A DNA stretch of 64,000 nucleotides, taken from positions 62,001 through 126,000 of the forward strand of contig CAUJDF010000028.1 in the NCBI GenBank assembly GCA_963169045.1, given 5' to 3'. The translations under genes and the position numbers were made by a program. This document shows, in pieces, positions 16,360-24,833 of this stretch (the stretch's first letter is position 1; each line of letters starts with the position of its first letter). This stretch comes from Myxococcota bacterium (GTDB lineage Bacteria > Myxococcota_A > Bradymonadia > UBA7976 > UBA1532). The notes beneath the pieces were generated by a model. It had not been told where the DNA came from. It made no database searches and saw nothing but the letters and a program-made list of their open reading frames with translations.

Positions 16360-17271
16360 TCAAGATAAAACCGCGATGACCAGCGGGACGGTGCCGAGGC
16401 TCGCGAGCGTCGTCCAGAGCACCGCGCGCGCGGCGAGCTCGGCGTCCCCGCCGAAGCGGCGCGCGTGCACCGCCGAGCTCACCGCCACGGGCATCGCCGC
16501 GATCAGCAGCAGCAGGACGCGCACCCGCGCCGGCAGCGTCCCCCCCGCCAGCGCCAGCGCGCCGCCGGCGAGGAGCGGCGCGACGACCATGCGCGCCCCG
16601 ACGATCCGCAGCAGCTCGCCGTCCGGGCGGAGGGCGCGCCGGAACGGCACCTCCGCCAGCGTCGCGCCCGTGATGCACAGCGACAACGGGATCGCGAGGC
16701 TGCCCAACATCGTCAGCGCGTCGAGCGCCACGCCCGCGACCGCCGGCGGGCGCGTCGCCCCGGGGACGATCAGCGCCACCGCGATGCCGGCCGCCGTCGC
16801 CCACAGCCCCGGGATGCGCACGAGCGCCCCCGCCTCCGAACGCCCGCGCAGCGTCCGCACGCCCACCGTCCACAGGGCCACCTGCGCGCCGGCGTTGAAC
16901 AGCAGCACCGTGCGCGTCCCCGCGTCGCCGTAAAGCGCCTCGGCGATCAGCAGCGGCAAAAAGACCCAGTTCGGCAGCCCGGCGCAGAACGCAGCCGTGC
17001 GCGAGCCCAGCCCGCGCGCGAGCCACCAGCCGCCCGCGAGCAGGACGAAGGCCGCCGCCGGCACGAACCACTCCGCCGCCAGCGAAGCCGGATCGACCGT
17101 GCGCAAGAGCTGCGTGAACACGAGCGCCGGAAAGGCGACGTCGACGACGAGCCGGCTCAGCGAGCCCAGCGCCTCGCCCTCGATCACGCGGAGGCGCCGG
17201 GCCGCCCAGCCCGACGCGACGAGGACCAGCACGACGGCGATGCGGCCGAGCACGATGGTGGCGGGATGCAC
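16360..17271 (-). CDS. AEC-family transporter (auxin efflux carrier-like permease)
   Basis: About 303 residues with ten hydrophobic segments. The arrangement and motifs match the AEC/mem_trans family: an N-terminal RLVVDVAFPALVFTQLL and a C-terminal half containing LAIPLSLCITGATLAE and VAPLLAGGALALAGG. Members export organic acids or similar small anions; the substrate here is unknown. No ATG is available in frame, so I used the GTG at 17271; a second GTG lies five codons further in. The gene follows the 275-residue MBL-like gene by 32 bases on the same strand and may be cotranscribed with it. Confidence 0.8.
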   Translation of the reverse strand: MHPATIVLGRIAVVLVLVASGWAARRLRVIEGEALGSLSRLVVDVAFPALVFTQLLRTVDPASLAAEWFVPAAAFVLLAGGWWLARGLGSRTAAFCAGLPNWVFLPLLIAEALYGDAGTRTVLLFNAGAQVALWTVGVRTLRGRSEAGALVRIPGLWATAAGIAVALIVPGATRPPAVAGVALDALTMLGSLAIPLSLCITGATLAEVPFRRALRPDGELLRIVGARMVVAPLLAGGALALAGGTLPARVRVLLLLIAAMPVAVSSAVHARRFGGDAELAARAVLWTTLASLGTVPLVIAVLS

Positions 17272-17303
17272 GCGCGCATGGTGGACGGCCTCGCCGCCCG
17301 GAA

Positions 17304-18131
17304 TCAACGACGCGGGCGGCGCAGCAGGGCGGCGTGCTCTCCGGGGACGATCTCGAGGCGGCCGTCGGGCGCGACGTCGACGGCGATCCAGGCGCCGGGG
17401 CGCTCGCCCAGGCCGGCGGGGCGCCAGCCGGCGTCCCGCAGCGCGTCGCCACCGTCGGGGCGCACGCCGGCGACCGCCAGGCGGTCGATGAGACCGCCGC
17501 TGCGCGCGGCCTCGGCGGGGGTCGGCCCGGCGGCGAGCGCCAGCGGGACGGGGCCCGTCTCGGCGTGGAGGCGCCACGCCACCGGCGAGAAGCCCCGGCC
17601 GATCGACACGACGAGCGGCGCCAGCACGAGGTCGAGGAGCCCGGCGGCGAACGCGTTGTGGCACAGGCCGAGCCAGCCGGCGTCGACCCGCTCGCGGCCG
17701 CCCGCCCCCACCGGCGCGTCGACCTCGCCGCCGATGAGCACCGTGATCGCGCCCCAGCGGACGGCGACGGCCTGCGTCCCGCCGGCGGGCAGCGCCGTCA
17801 CGACGTAGTCCGCGCCCACGGGCGCCCAATGCCGGATGCGGCCCTCGTCCGGCCGCCACCAGGCGCCCACGTCGAACTTGCCGGCGTACTCGCGGCCGGG
17901 GTGCGCGCCGGTGTCGACGAGCAGATCGAGCGTCCGCACCGCCAGGCGCCGCAGCGCCGGCACGAGGTCGCCGGACCGCAGGTCGACCACCAGCCAGCGC
18001 CCGTCGGGCAGCGCCACGGCCTGCGAGGCCCCCCCCTCGGTGGCGAGGTGGTAGAGGGTGAGGTTCCCGGGGATGGGAGCCGGTACCGGCACCGCCCCGG
18101 GACCGGGCTCGGCATTCGACGGCGCGCGCAT
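17304..18131 (-). CDS. Uncharacterised protein, possibly a metal-less MBL/ComEC-like domain
   Basis: The product is 275 residues; GGAGG precedes the ATG at 18131. There is no signal peptide or membrane helix. The first 140 residues have an alternating strand/helix pattern with ALPDGRWLVVDLRSGDL and LDLLVDTGAHPG. This resembles the layout of metallo-beta-lactamase-fold domains such as the C-terminal domain of ComEC, but the HxHxDH zinc motif is absent. The second half (VSIGRGFSPVAWRLHAETG) is unfamiliar. Fold assignment is tentative and function unknown. It is divergent from the short gene at 18224 and upstream of the AEC transporter gene. Confidence 0.6.
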   Translation of the reverse strand: MRAPSNAEPGPGAVPVPAPIPGNLTLYHLATEGGASQAVALPDGRWLVVDLRSGDLVPALRRLAVRTLDLLVDTGAHPGREYAGKFDVGAWWRPDEGRIRHWAPVGADYVVTALPAGGTQAVAVRWGAITVLIGGEVDAPVGAGGRERVDAGWLGLCHNAFAAGLLDLVLAPLVVSIGRGFSPVAWRLHAETGPVPLALAAGPTPAEAARSGGLIDRLAVAGVRPDGGDALRDAGWRPAGLGERPGAWIAVDVAPDGRLEIVPGEHAALLRRPRR

Positions 18132-18223
18132 CTCGACCTCCGACCCGTGCCTCTGCACGATGCCCGGCGCTGCCCCGATGTCGCGACTTGCGGGCGGCGC
18201 CCGAACCGGCGACGCTCCGCCCC

Positions 18224-18670
18224 ATGACGCCCGAAGAAGCGCTCGCCTTCGTCGCCCGGCACGGCCTCGTCCTCGCGTCGGCGCGCGGCCCGGTGCCCTG
18301 CCTCGCGGAGACCGTCGCCGGCGAGCCGGTGGCCGGCCGCTGGTGGTCGCACCCGCGCGGCGCGGAGATCTTCGCCGCGCTCTCCGCGGTCCACGACGCG
18401 CCCGACGTCCTCGCCTGCCGCCTCGTCCGCGGCAAGCTGACCTTCGTGCACCGGCGCCTCTGGCCGGCGCTCGCCCGCGCCGCGCCGGCGCTCGACCCTC
18501 GGCGCGTCGCCGCCGTCCGCGAGGAGCACACCGCGAGCGGCCGGCACCGCGCCGTCGAGACGCCCTTCCCCGCCTGGGTGCCGCCCGACGTCGCCGCCAC
18601 GGCCGCCGCCCTCGACGAAGCCGAGGCGCGCGCGCTGCTGGGCGGCGATCCCGTGCTCTCGGCGCGTTAG
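18224..18670 (+). CDS. Small conserved-looking protein, unknown function
   Basis: A 148-residue soluble protein. It has GRWWSHPRGAEIFAAL, LACRLVRGKLTFVHRRLWPA and a mixed alpha/beta pattern, with no signal peptide or known catalytic motif. The pattern of WWSHP followed by G-K-x-T-x-V-H-R-R-L-W-P recalls a short family sometimes annotated as AlkZ-related, but I cannot confirm this. It starts at the ATG at 18224; a longer start at 18188 has no better ribosome-binding site. It ends 11 bases from the convergent glycosyltransferase gene. Confidence 0.6.
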   Translation: MTPEEALAFVARHGLVLASARGPVPCLAETVAGEPVAGRWWSHPRGAEIFAALSAVHDAPDVLACRLVRGKLTFVHRRLWPALARAAPALDPRRVAAVREEHTASGRHRAVETPFPAWVPPDVAATAAALDEAEARALLGGDPVLSAR

Positions 18671-18680
18671 CAGTTGGCCG

Positions 18681-19973
18681 TCAGCGTTCCGTCACGCGGT
18701 CGAGCAGGCGCGCGGTGCGCTCCGCCATCGCCTCGGCCGTGAGGTCGCGCCAGGCCTCGGGTCGCGGCGCGAACGGCAGCCGCCCCGCCTCGACCTGCCG
18801 CAGGACGTCCGCCAGGGCCGCGGTGTCGTCGGGCACGACCCAGGCGCCGAGCCCGCCCCGCGCGACGAGCGACGCGGCCGAGGCGTCCGCGGGGCCGACG
18901 CCGACGATCGGCCGCCCCGCCGCCAGGTAGTCGAAGACCTTGCCGGTCAGCCCCGTCCGGTGCTCCGGGCCGATGATCAGCAGCAGCGCGTCGGCGCCGG
19001 CCATCCGCCGCAGGATCTCCCCGCCGGGCACCCGCCCCGACACCCGCACCCGCCCGGGCATCGGGCGCGCGTCGAGCAGCTGCCGCGCCGCCGTGTCCAG
19101 CTCGCCGTAGACCTCGAGGACCAGACCGCGCTCGCCGTCGCCGAAGCCCTCGGCCAGCGCGCGGAGGACCGGGCCCATGCTGCGCCCGCCGTAGCAGTTG
19201 CCGGCGTAGAGCAGCGTCGGTCGCCCGCCGCGGATCGGCGCGAGGCCGCGCACCTCGGCGGGGTCGAAGCCGTTCGGGATGACCTCCCAGATCGCGCCCG
19301 GCGGCACCCCGAAGGCCGCCGCGTTGCGGGCGCGCATGTCCTCGTTGACGTAGGCGGCCCCGGCGGCGCGGCGCAGGAGCGCCCCTTCCAGGAGCGCGTG
19401 CGCCTGCGTCGGCACCCGCAGCGCGTGCCGCCACCGCGTCGCGCCGGCGTCGGCCTGGCTCCACGGGTCGCGGTAGTCGAGCACCAGCGGCCGGTCGAGC
19501 GCCGCCGCCACCGCCGCCGCGGCGACGAAGCAGCCGAAGGGCATGCCCGTCGCCCACACCGCGTCCACGGGGCCGATGCCCCGCGCGGCGCGCACCGCGG
19601 CCAGCGTCCACTCGGGGTAGTGGTCGGGCAGCAGCAGGCCCCGGCTGCCGCGCCGGAAGGCGAACGCCGCCCGCCCGAGCCCCGCGGCGCCGAGCGCCGC
19701 CTCCACCGCCCGCCGCGCGCGATACGCCGGAAAGAGCGCGCGCGCGCGGTGCACCTCCACCGGCGGCGCCTCGATCGTCGGGTCGAGCGGCGCCGGGCCC
19801 TCGTGCGGGCCGGCGGCCGGATCGTCCGTCAAGATCACCGGCGTCCAACCGAAGGTCGGCAGGTGTCGCGCGAGGCGCACGGGGCGTCGCACGCCCACCG
19901 ATCCGTAGGGCGGCCAGCGCGCCGTGATCATCAGTACCCGCCGCGCGCTCGCCGTCTCCGCGTCCTGTCGCAT
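18681..19973 (-). CDS. GT4-type glycosyltransferase
   Basis: A 430-residue protein with the two-Rossmann GT-B layout. The N-terminal domain starts VLMITARWPPYGSVGVRRP, a glycine-rich opening seen in GT4 enzymes. The C-terminal nucleotide-sugar domain has VIPNGFDPAEV, LLYAGNCYGGRSMGPVLRAL, VSGRVPGGEILRRMAGADAL and KVFDYLAAGRPIVGVG. The last contains the usual acidic/lipid-sugar loop, though the canonical E-x7-E is degenerate (Asp in place of the first Glu region). It likely transfers a sugar to an envelope glycan or lipid; the acceptor is unknown. It is a lone gene, divergent from the acyl-CoA synthetase. Confidence 0.82.
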   Translation of the reverse strand: MRQDAETASARRVLMITARWPPYGSVGVRRPVRLARHLPTFGWTPVILTDDPAAGPHEGPAPLDPTIEAPPVEVHRARALFPAYRARRAVEAALGAAGLGRAAFAFRRGSRGLLLPDHYPEWTLAAVRAARGIGPVDAVWATGMPFGCFVAAAAVAAALDRPLVLDYRDPWSQADAGATRWRHALRVPTQAHALLEGALLRRAAGAAYVNEDMRARNAAAFGVPPGAIWEVIPNGFDPAEVRGLAPIRGGRPTLLYAGNCYGGRSMGPVLRALAEGFGDGERGLVLEVYGELDTAARQLLDARPMPGRVRVSGRVPGGEILRRMAGADALLLIIGPEHRTGLTGKVFDYLAAGRPIVGVGPADASAASLVARGGLGAWVVPDDTAALADVLRQVEAGRLPFAPRPEAWRDLTAEAMAERTARLLDRVTER

Positions 19974-20055
19974 CTCGCCGTTCCCTTTGCGCTTGCCGGC
20001 GCTTTTTTCAACGGGTTACAACGCCCGGACACGCGCGGTCCGCGAGGAGAGGCAG

Positions 20056-21870
20056 ATGGCCACCCGATACAAGTCCGTCGCCGAGATGTTCATCCACCGC
20101 GTGCGGCAGACGCCCGACGCCGACGCGTTCTACTACCCCACGGGGAGCGAGTGGGCCACGCTCAAGTGGAAAGACGTGGGCGAGCGCGTCCGCCGCATCG
20201 CGTGCGGCATGCGCGCCCTCGGCCTCGAAGACCAGGACCGCGCCGCGATCCTCAGCAACACGCGCATCGAGTGGCTACTGGCCGACCTCGCCATCAACTG
20301 CGCCGGCGGCGCGACGAGCACCGTCTACCCATCGAACACCGCCGAAGAGTGCGCCTACATCCTGAGCGACTCGTCGACCGTCATCGTGTTCGCCGAGGAC
20401 GACAAGCAGATCGAGAAGCTGCAGTCCGAGCGCGCCAACACCCCGAGCCTCAAGGCGATCGTCACCTTCGAGGGCCGGCCGACGGCCGATGGCTTCGTCC
20501 TGTCGCTCGAGCAGCTCGAGGCCAAGGGCCGCGAGTGGGACGAGAAGAACCCCGGCGCCTACGACGCGATCATCAACCGCGTCGAGGCCGACTGGCTCTC
20601 GACGCTCATCTACACCTCGGGCACCACCGGCCAGCCGAAGGGCGTCGAGCTGACGCACGACTGCTGGCTCTACTGCGGCGAGGCCATCGACCAGACGGGG
20701 CTCCTGTCCTCGTCCGACAAGCAGTACCTGTGGCTGCCGCTGGCGCACAGCTTCGGCAAGGTGCTCGAGATGATCGTCGTGCGCGTCGGCGTGCCCACCG
20801 CCGTCGACGGCCGCATCGACAAGATCGTCGAGAACCTGGCGGTCATCCAGCCGACGTTCATGGCGGCGGCGCCACGCATCTTCGAGAAGGTCTACAACAA
20901 GGTCGTCGCCGGCGCGAAGGACGGCGGGGGCCTGAAGTACGGCATCTTCAAGTGGTCGATCGAGGTCGGCCGCCAGGTCAGCGCGCTGCGCCAGCAGAAG
21001 AAGGAGCCGACCGGCCTGCTCGCCATCAAGTACGGCGTGGCCAACAAGCTCGTCTTCTCGAAGCTGAAGGCCCGCTTCGGCGGCAAGATCCGGTTCTTCA
21101 TCTCGGGCAGCGCCCCGCTCTCGAAGGAGATCGCCGAGTTCTTCCACGCCGCCGACCTGCTCATCCTCGAGGGCTACGGCCTCACCGAGAGCAGCGCGGC
21201 CTCGTTCGTGAACCGGCCCGACGACTACAAGTTCGGCTCGGTGGGGCCCCCGGTCCCGGGCACGCAGATCAAGCTCGCCGAGGACGGTGAGATCCTGATC
21301 AAGAGCCGCGGCATCATGCGCGGCTACCACGGCCTGGCCGAGGCGACGGCCGAAGCCCTGACGCCCGACCGCTGGCTGCGCACCGGCGACATCGGCGAGC
21401 TGACGGCCGACGGCCACCTCAAGATCACGGACCGCAAGAAGGACCTGATCAAGACGTCCGGCGGCAAGTACGTGGCGCCTCAGGAGCTCGAGAGCCGCTT
21501 CAAGACGCTGTGCCCGGTGGCCGGCAACATGCTGGTGCACGGCAACCGCCGCAACTTCATCAGCGCGCTGATCACGCTCGAGCCGGAGGCGGCCGCCAAG
21601 TGGGCGACCGACAACGGCATGACCGACAAGTCGGTCGACGAGCTGGCCAGGGACGAGAAGCTGCGGGCCTTCGTCGGCGACTGCGTGAAGCAGCTGAACG
21701 CGGGCCTCGCGAAGTACGCGACGGTCAAGAAGTGGGAGCTCCTCCCCCGCGACTTCACCGTCGAGGACGGGCTGCTCACGCCCTCCCTGAAGGTGAAGCG
21801 CAAGGCCGTCGAGGAGCGCTACCGCGACGTCCTCGACAGCTTCTACGCCGGCGCGCTCGACGAAGTTTGA
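20056..21870 (+). CDS. Long-chain acyl-CoA synthetase (AMP-forming)
   Basis: A 604-residue adenylate-forming enzyme. Motifs in order are the P-loop YTSGTTGQPKGVELTH, FFISGSAPLS, the A5 core GYGLTESSAAS, the A7 core WLRTGDIGEL, and the hinge/A8 ITDRKKDLIKTSGGKYVAP. It activates fatty acids with ATP and CoA for lipid synthesis or beta-oxidation, acting at the inner face of the membrane. The length fits bacterial long-chain FadD/ACSL-like forms. GAGGAGAGG precedes the ATG at 20056. The last stop overlaps the next gene by TGATG, so the two are coupled. Chain-length preference is not readable. Confidence 0.92.
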   Translation: MATRYKSVAEMFIHRVRQTPDADAFYYPTGSEWATLKWKDVGERVRRIACGMRALGLEDQDRAAILSNTRIEWLLADLAINCAGGATSTVYPSNTAEECAYILSDSSTVIVFAEDDKQIEKLQSERANTPSLKAIVTFEGRPTADGFVLSLEQLEAKGREWDEKNPGAYDAIINRVEADWLSTLIYTSGTTGQPKGVELTHDCWLYCGEAIDQTGLLSSSDKQYLWLPLAHSFGKVLEMIVVRVGVPTAVDGRIDKIVENLAVIQPTFMAAAPRIFEKVYNKVVAGAKDGGGLKYGIFKWSIEVGRQVSALRQQKKEPTGLLAIKYGVANKLVFSKLKARFGGKIRFFISGSAPLSKEIAEFFHAADLLILEGYGLTESSAASFVNRPDDYKFGSVGPPVPGTQIKLAEDGEILIKSRGIMRGYHGLAEATAEALTPDRWLRTGDIGELTADGHLKITDRKKDLIKTSGGKYVAPQELESRFKTLCPVAGNMLVHGNRRNFISALITLEPEAAAKWATDNGMTDKSVDELARDEKLRAFVGDCVKQLNAGLAKYATVKKWELLPRDFTVEDGLLTPSLKVKRKAVEERYRDVLDSFYAGALDEV

Positions 21871-22232
21871 TGGGCGCCCTCGACCTCTACTGGCTGCTGC
21901 ACATCCTCGGCCTGCTGCTCGCCTTCCTGGCGCTCGGCGGCCTCGCGGCGCACGTCATCAACGGCGGCGGCCGGGAGCACCGCTTCCGCGCCGGCCTCGC
22001 CGCGACCCACGGCGTGGGCCTCCTGCTGACGCTCGTCGGCGGCTTCGGCATGCAGGCGCGCGGCGGCTTCGCCTGGGCGGGCTGGCTGTACGTGAAGATC
22101 GCCGTCTGGGTGGCCTTCGGCGTCCTCTATGCCGTGCTGCTGCGCAAGCCGGGCAGCGCGCGCGCCCTCTGGTGGGCGCTCCCCGTCCTCGCCCTCGTGG
22201 CGCTCTACATGGTGCGCGCGAAGCCGTTCTGA
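21870..22232 (+). CDS. Small four-helix integral membrane protein
   Basis: A 120-residue protein made of four hydrophobic helices separated by short polar turns: LYWLLHILGLLLAFLALGGL, HGVGLLLTLVGGFGM, LYVKIAVWVAFGVLYAVLL and WALPVLALVALYMV. Conserved-looking His residues in helices 1 and 2 recall small CopD/SirB-like membrane proteins, but the family is not certain. It starts within the stop of the acyl-CoA synthetase gene (TGATG) and is followed two bases later by the next gene. This suggests a lipid-related membrane role. Confidence 0.72.
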   Translation: MGALDLYWLLHILGLLLAFLALGGLAAHVINGGGREHRFRAGLAATHGVGLLLTLVGGFGMQARGGFAWAGWLYVKIAVWVAFGVLYAVLLRKPGSARALWWALPVLALVALYMVRAKPF

Positions 22233-22234
22233 CG

Positions 22235-23197
22235 ATGCGGCGCGCGACGCTCGCCCTGGCGCTCCTGACCGCGCTTCCCGTCGCGGCCCAGGACGCCGAG
22301 TCGCCGATGGCCTGGGCGAAGCGGGCGGCGCGCCGGGGCGGGGCGACGCCCGCCGAGTCGGTGCCTCCGGGCGTGCGACACGTGATCGAGATCGCCGCGG
22401 CGCGCGCGGCCGGCGCCGGCGAGGCCCGCCTGCGCTGGGTCCACCCCATTGGCGGCGACCGCCTGCTCGCGCTGGCCCTGACGAGCGACGTCGGCGAGGC
22501 CGACCGCGGCGCGCTGGCCCTGCTCGGCGTGCGCGATGACGCGCTCGTGACGCTGGGCGCGGCGCCGGTCCCGCCGGGCGCCGCGGCCGCCTTCGAGGTG
22601 GTCGGTGCCGGCGACGTCGACGGGGACGGCGTCGCCGATTCGGTGGCGCGCTTCCGGGTCGTCGACGCCGACGGCACCACGCGCGGCGGGCTGGCCCTCG
22701 TGCGCAGCGCGCCGCACGGCATCATCGTCGTCGACCTCGAGGTCCGTCCGAAGGCCGGGCGACGCGTCGAGGCCCCGGTCGCGTGCTTCGTGAAGGTCGA
22801 GGGCCTGAAGGGGCGGGCGCTCGTGTCCATCCGGCGGAGCGCCGGCGAGGGCGCCGACGTCAGCGACCTCGTCGAGGTGCGCGTCCCCGGCGCGGGGGGC
22901 GGGCTCGCGCCCGGCGGGATCTACGCCGGCCGCCTCACCGGCGACGTGCCGGCGCCCGAGGCGCGGCGCCACTGGCGAAAGCACTTCGGCGGCGGCGCCG
23001 AGGCGCGTCAGGCCGGCGGCGGCGCCTGCCCCGCCGACGGTCTGCTCCTGCCGGCCCGCGCCGTCAGCGCCGGCGGACGCGGGGCCGACGCCTGGACCGT
23101 CATCGGCCCCTTTGCCCTCACCCCCGAGGCCGTCCAGGCGCGCCTCGCGAAGCGCCGCCTCCCCGCTCCCCCCGTCATCCTTCGCCTCGGCGACTGA
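22235..23197 (+). CDS. Secreted protein with a calcium-loop motif, unknown function
   Basis: A 320-residue exported protein (signal MRRATLALALLTALPVAA). It contains GDVDGDGVADSVARFRV, an FG-GAP/EF-hand-like Asp loop that probably binds calcium in a beta-propeller-type context. The rest is beta-rich, and no enzyme motif is recognised. It lies two bases after the four-helix membrane protein in the acyl-CoA synthetase operon. Confidence 0.68.
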   Translation: MRRATLALALLTALPVAAQDAESPMAWAKRAARRGGATPAESVPPGVRHVIEIAAARAAGAGEARLRWVHPIGGDRLLALALTSDVGEADRGALALLGVRDDALVTLGAAPVPPGAAAAFEVVGAGDVDGDGVADSVARFRVVDADGTTRGGLALVRSAPHGIIVVDLEVRPKAGRRVEAPVACFVKVEGLKGRALVSIRRSAGEGADVSDLVEVRVPGAGGGLAPGGIYAGRLTGDVPAPEARRHWRKHFGGGAEARQAGGGACPADGLLLPARAVSAGGRGADAWTVIGPFALTPEAVQARLAKRRLPAPPVILRLGD

Positions 23198-23502
23198 CAG
23201 CGTCGGCCGTCCAAGTGGGCAACGCCTCGCGAGGCGCTCAAGCAAACTCACATTCCTACCGTAGTGATCGAGACGCGAACGGCGAGGGAGGGTGGAGAAC
23301 CGCTGTCGTGTCGGGGATTTACCTAAACACCGAGGGCACGTTTGTTGTATCCGCGAAACAAAGTGTGGCGCTGAGGTCTTGCGCGGTGAATCGACATGCC
23401 CTCAGAATCCCCGGCTAGCTTGCGGCCGCGCTCTGGGCCGCAGAAGGAGGCTGTGTTCGCCGCGACCACGCGGCGGGCCCCGAAACCCGAAGGGGGTATC
23501 GG
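23198..23502. other. 305-bp intergenic region, AT-richer, with two small dyads
   Basis: This is the longest non-coding stretch in the window. It is clearly less GC-rich than its neighbours. It holds a 14-bp perfect palindrome CGCCTCGCGAGGCG (23223-23236) and an inverted repeat TTTGTT / AACAAA (23341-23346 and 23357-23362) with ten bases between. A plus-strand leader for the MepA-like gene probably lies here. I found no convincing sigma-70 hexamer pair, no sigma-54 element and no tRNA. Confidence 0.5.
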
Positions 23503-24693
23503 ATGACGCAGACCGGAGACGACGTCCGGGGACGTCGGGTGCGTGCGCTGACCCGTCTGGTCGCGACGCTCATCGCCACGTTCCCCGCGTTCGCCGCCGC
23601 CGCGCCCGTTGGGCTGCCGGCCAACCCACCCACCGACGTGCCGACCGATCCCACGGTCGCGGCACTCGTGCAGACGGAGGACGAGGCGGAGCCCGATGCC
23701 GACGATGCCGAGGGCGAGCCGCTCGACGACGCCGCCGCCGAGGCCGCGGAGCGCGGCGACACCGACCCCCCCGACGCCCACGCGCTCCTCGAGCGCGCCG
23801 AGGCCCTGGCGGGCGGCGTACCGGTCCCGGAGACCCTGCAACAGCAGCTCGAGCCGAGGGAGGAGGAGCCTTGTCTCTCCGTCGGCGAAGCGAGCTGGGG
23901 CCGTCTGATCAACGGCGTCCAGCTGCCGGAGTTCCCGAGCGTCCGCGTCCGCGCCGCCTCGAACTTCGGCACGCCCGAGACGGTCGCCTCGATCATCTAT
24001 GCGGTGCAGAAGGTGCGCGCGACGCACCCCGACACACCACCGCTCGTGATCGGCGACCTCTCGCGCGAGCGGGGCGGGCGCTTCCGCCCCCACAAGTCGC
24101 ACCAGGCCGGTCGCGACGCCGACATCGGTTACTACATCGTGGGCCAGAAGCCCGGCGTGTTCGCCGACGCGACGCCCGACAACCTCGACGTGCCGCGCAC
24201 GTGGACGTTCATCGAGGCCCTCATGGAGGACGACAAGGTCGAGTACCTGTTCATCGACCGTCGCCTGCACCGGCCGCTGTACGACTACGCACGCGACGTC
24301 GCCCAGGTCGACGAGGATCGCCTGCGCGACATCTTCGCGATGGCGCGCGCCCGCACGGGCATCATCCGGCACGTGCGCGGCCACCGGAACCACATGCACG
24401 TGCGCTTCCGGTCGCCCATCGCCGTCGCCGCGGCCCGCGACCCGGCGAACCAGGAGATGATCGCGAAGGCGCCGAAGGGCCCCGAGCTGATGACCGTCCG
24501 CGTCACCTACAAGGTGAAGAAGGGCGACACGCTGGGGCACATCGCCAAGAAGCACCGCGTCAGCGTGAAGGACCTCATGCGCTGGAACGGCATCAAGAAG
24601 GCCAATCGGCTGAAGCCGGGCCAGACGATCCGCATCCTGCGCGAGCGCGAGGTTCGGCCGACCAAGAAGGCCGCCCGCTCCGCCGGCACCTGA
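23503..24693 (+). CDS. MepA-like murein endopeptidase with LysM domain
   Basis: A 396-residue exported protein; the signal region is RALTRLVATLIATFPAFAAA. After an acidic linker comes a peptidase domain with HQAGRDADIGYY, giving the HxxGxxxD zinc ligands His200 and Asp207. HMH in NHMHVRF (His297, His299) completes the M74/LAS-type site, as in MepA. A LysM domain (about 343-386, VTYKVKKGDTLGHIAKKHRV) binds peptidoglycan. The predicted activity is cleavage of peptide cross-links in the sacculus. AAGGGGG lies near the ATG. Fusion of MepA-like and LysM modules is common in Myxococcota. The length and all four ligands look intact. Confidence 0.88.
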   Translation: MTQTGDDVRGRRVRALTRLVATLIATFPAFAAAAPVGLPANPPTDVPTDPTVAALVQTEDEAEPDADDAEGEPLDDAAAEAAERGDTDPPDAHALLERAEALAGGVPVPETLQQQLEPREEEPCLSVGEASWGRLINGVQLPEFPSVRVRAASNFGTPETVASIIYAVQKVRATHPDTPPLVIGDLSRERGGRFRPHKSHQAGRDADIGYYIVGQKPGVFADATPDNLDVPRTWTFIEALMEDDKVEYLFIDRRLHRPLYDYARDVAQVDEDRLRDIFAMARARTGIIRHVRGHRNHMHVRFRSPIAVAAARDPANQEMIAKAPKGPELMTVRVTYKVKKGDTLGHIAKKHRVSVKDLMRWNGIKKANRLKPGQTIRILREREVRPTKKAARSAGT

Positions 24694-24746
24694 CCTCGTC
24701 CCCCGCGCGCACACCGCCTTCCCCCTTCCCCATCGCCGTTTCGTTC

Positions 24747-24775
24747 GACGCGCGCCTCCCGCGGGGGGTCGCGTC
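24747..24775. terminator. Hairpin after the MepA-like gene
   Basis: GACGCG and CGCGTC form an outer stem around a CCTCCC/GGGGGT-type inner stem, 54 bases after the stop. It is followed by AATATT rather than a T-run. It may be a terminator or an operator for the next gene. Confidence 0.35.
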
Positions 24776-24833
24776 AATATTCGTCGCGCGGTGTCCGCCG
24801 AATTGCTAATGGGCTCTGGCACGGGGGGAAGCC

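Noticed and set aside
20000-20036. TTGCCG and TTACAA, 17 bases apart, as a sigma-70 promoter for the acyl-CoA synthetase gene
   Set aside because: The -10 matches TATAAT at only two of six positions; it is not distinguishable from background.
24815-24832. TGGCACG-like sequence before the GMC oxidoreductase gene, resembling a second sigma-54 promoter
   Set aside because: The spacing from GG to the downstream GC is eleven bases rather than ten, the -12 element reads AAGC instead of TTGC, and it overlaps the ribosome-binding site.
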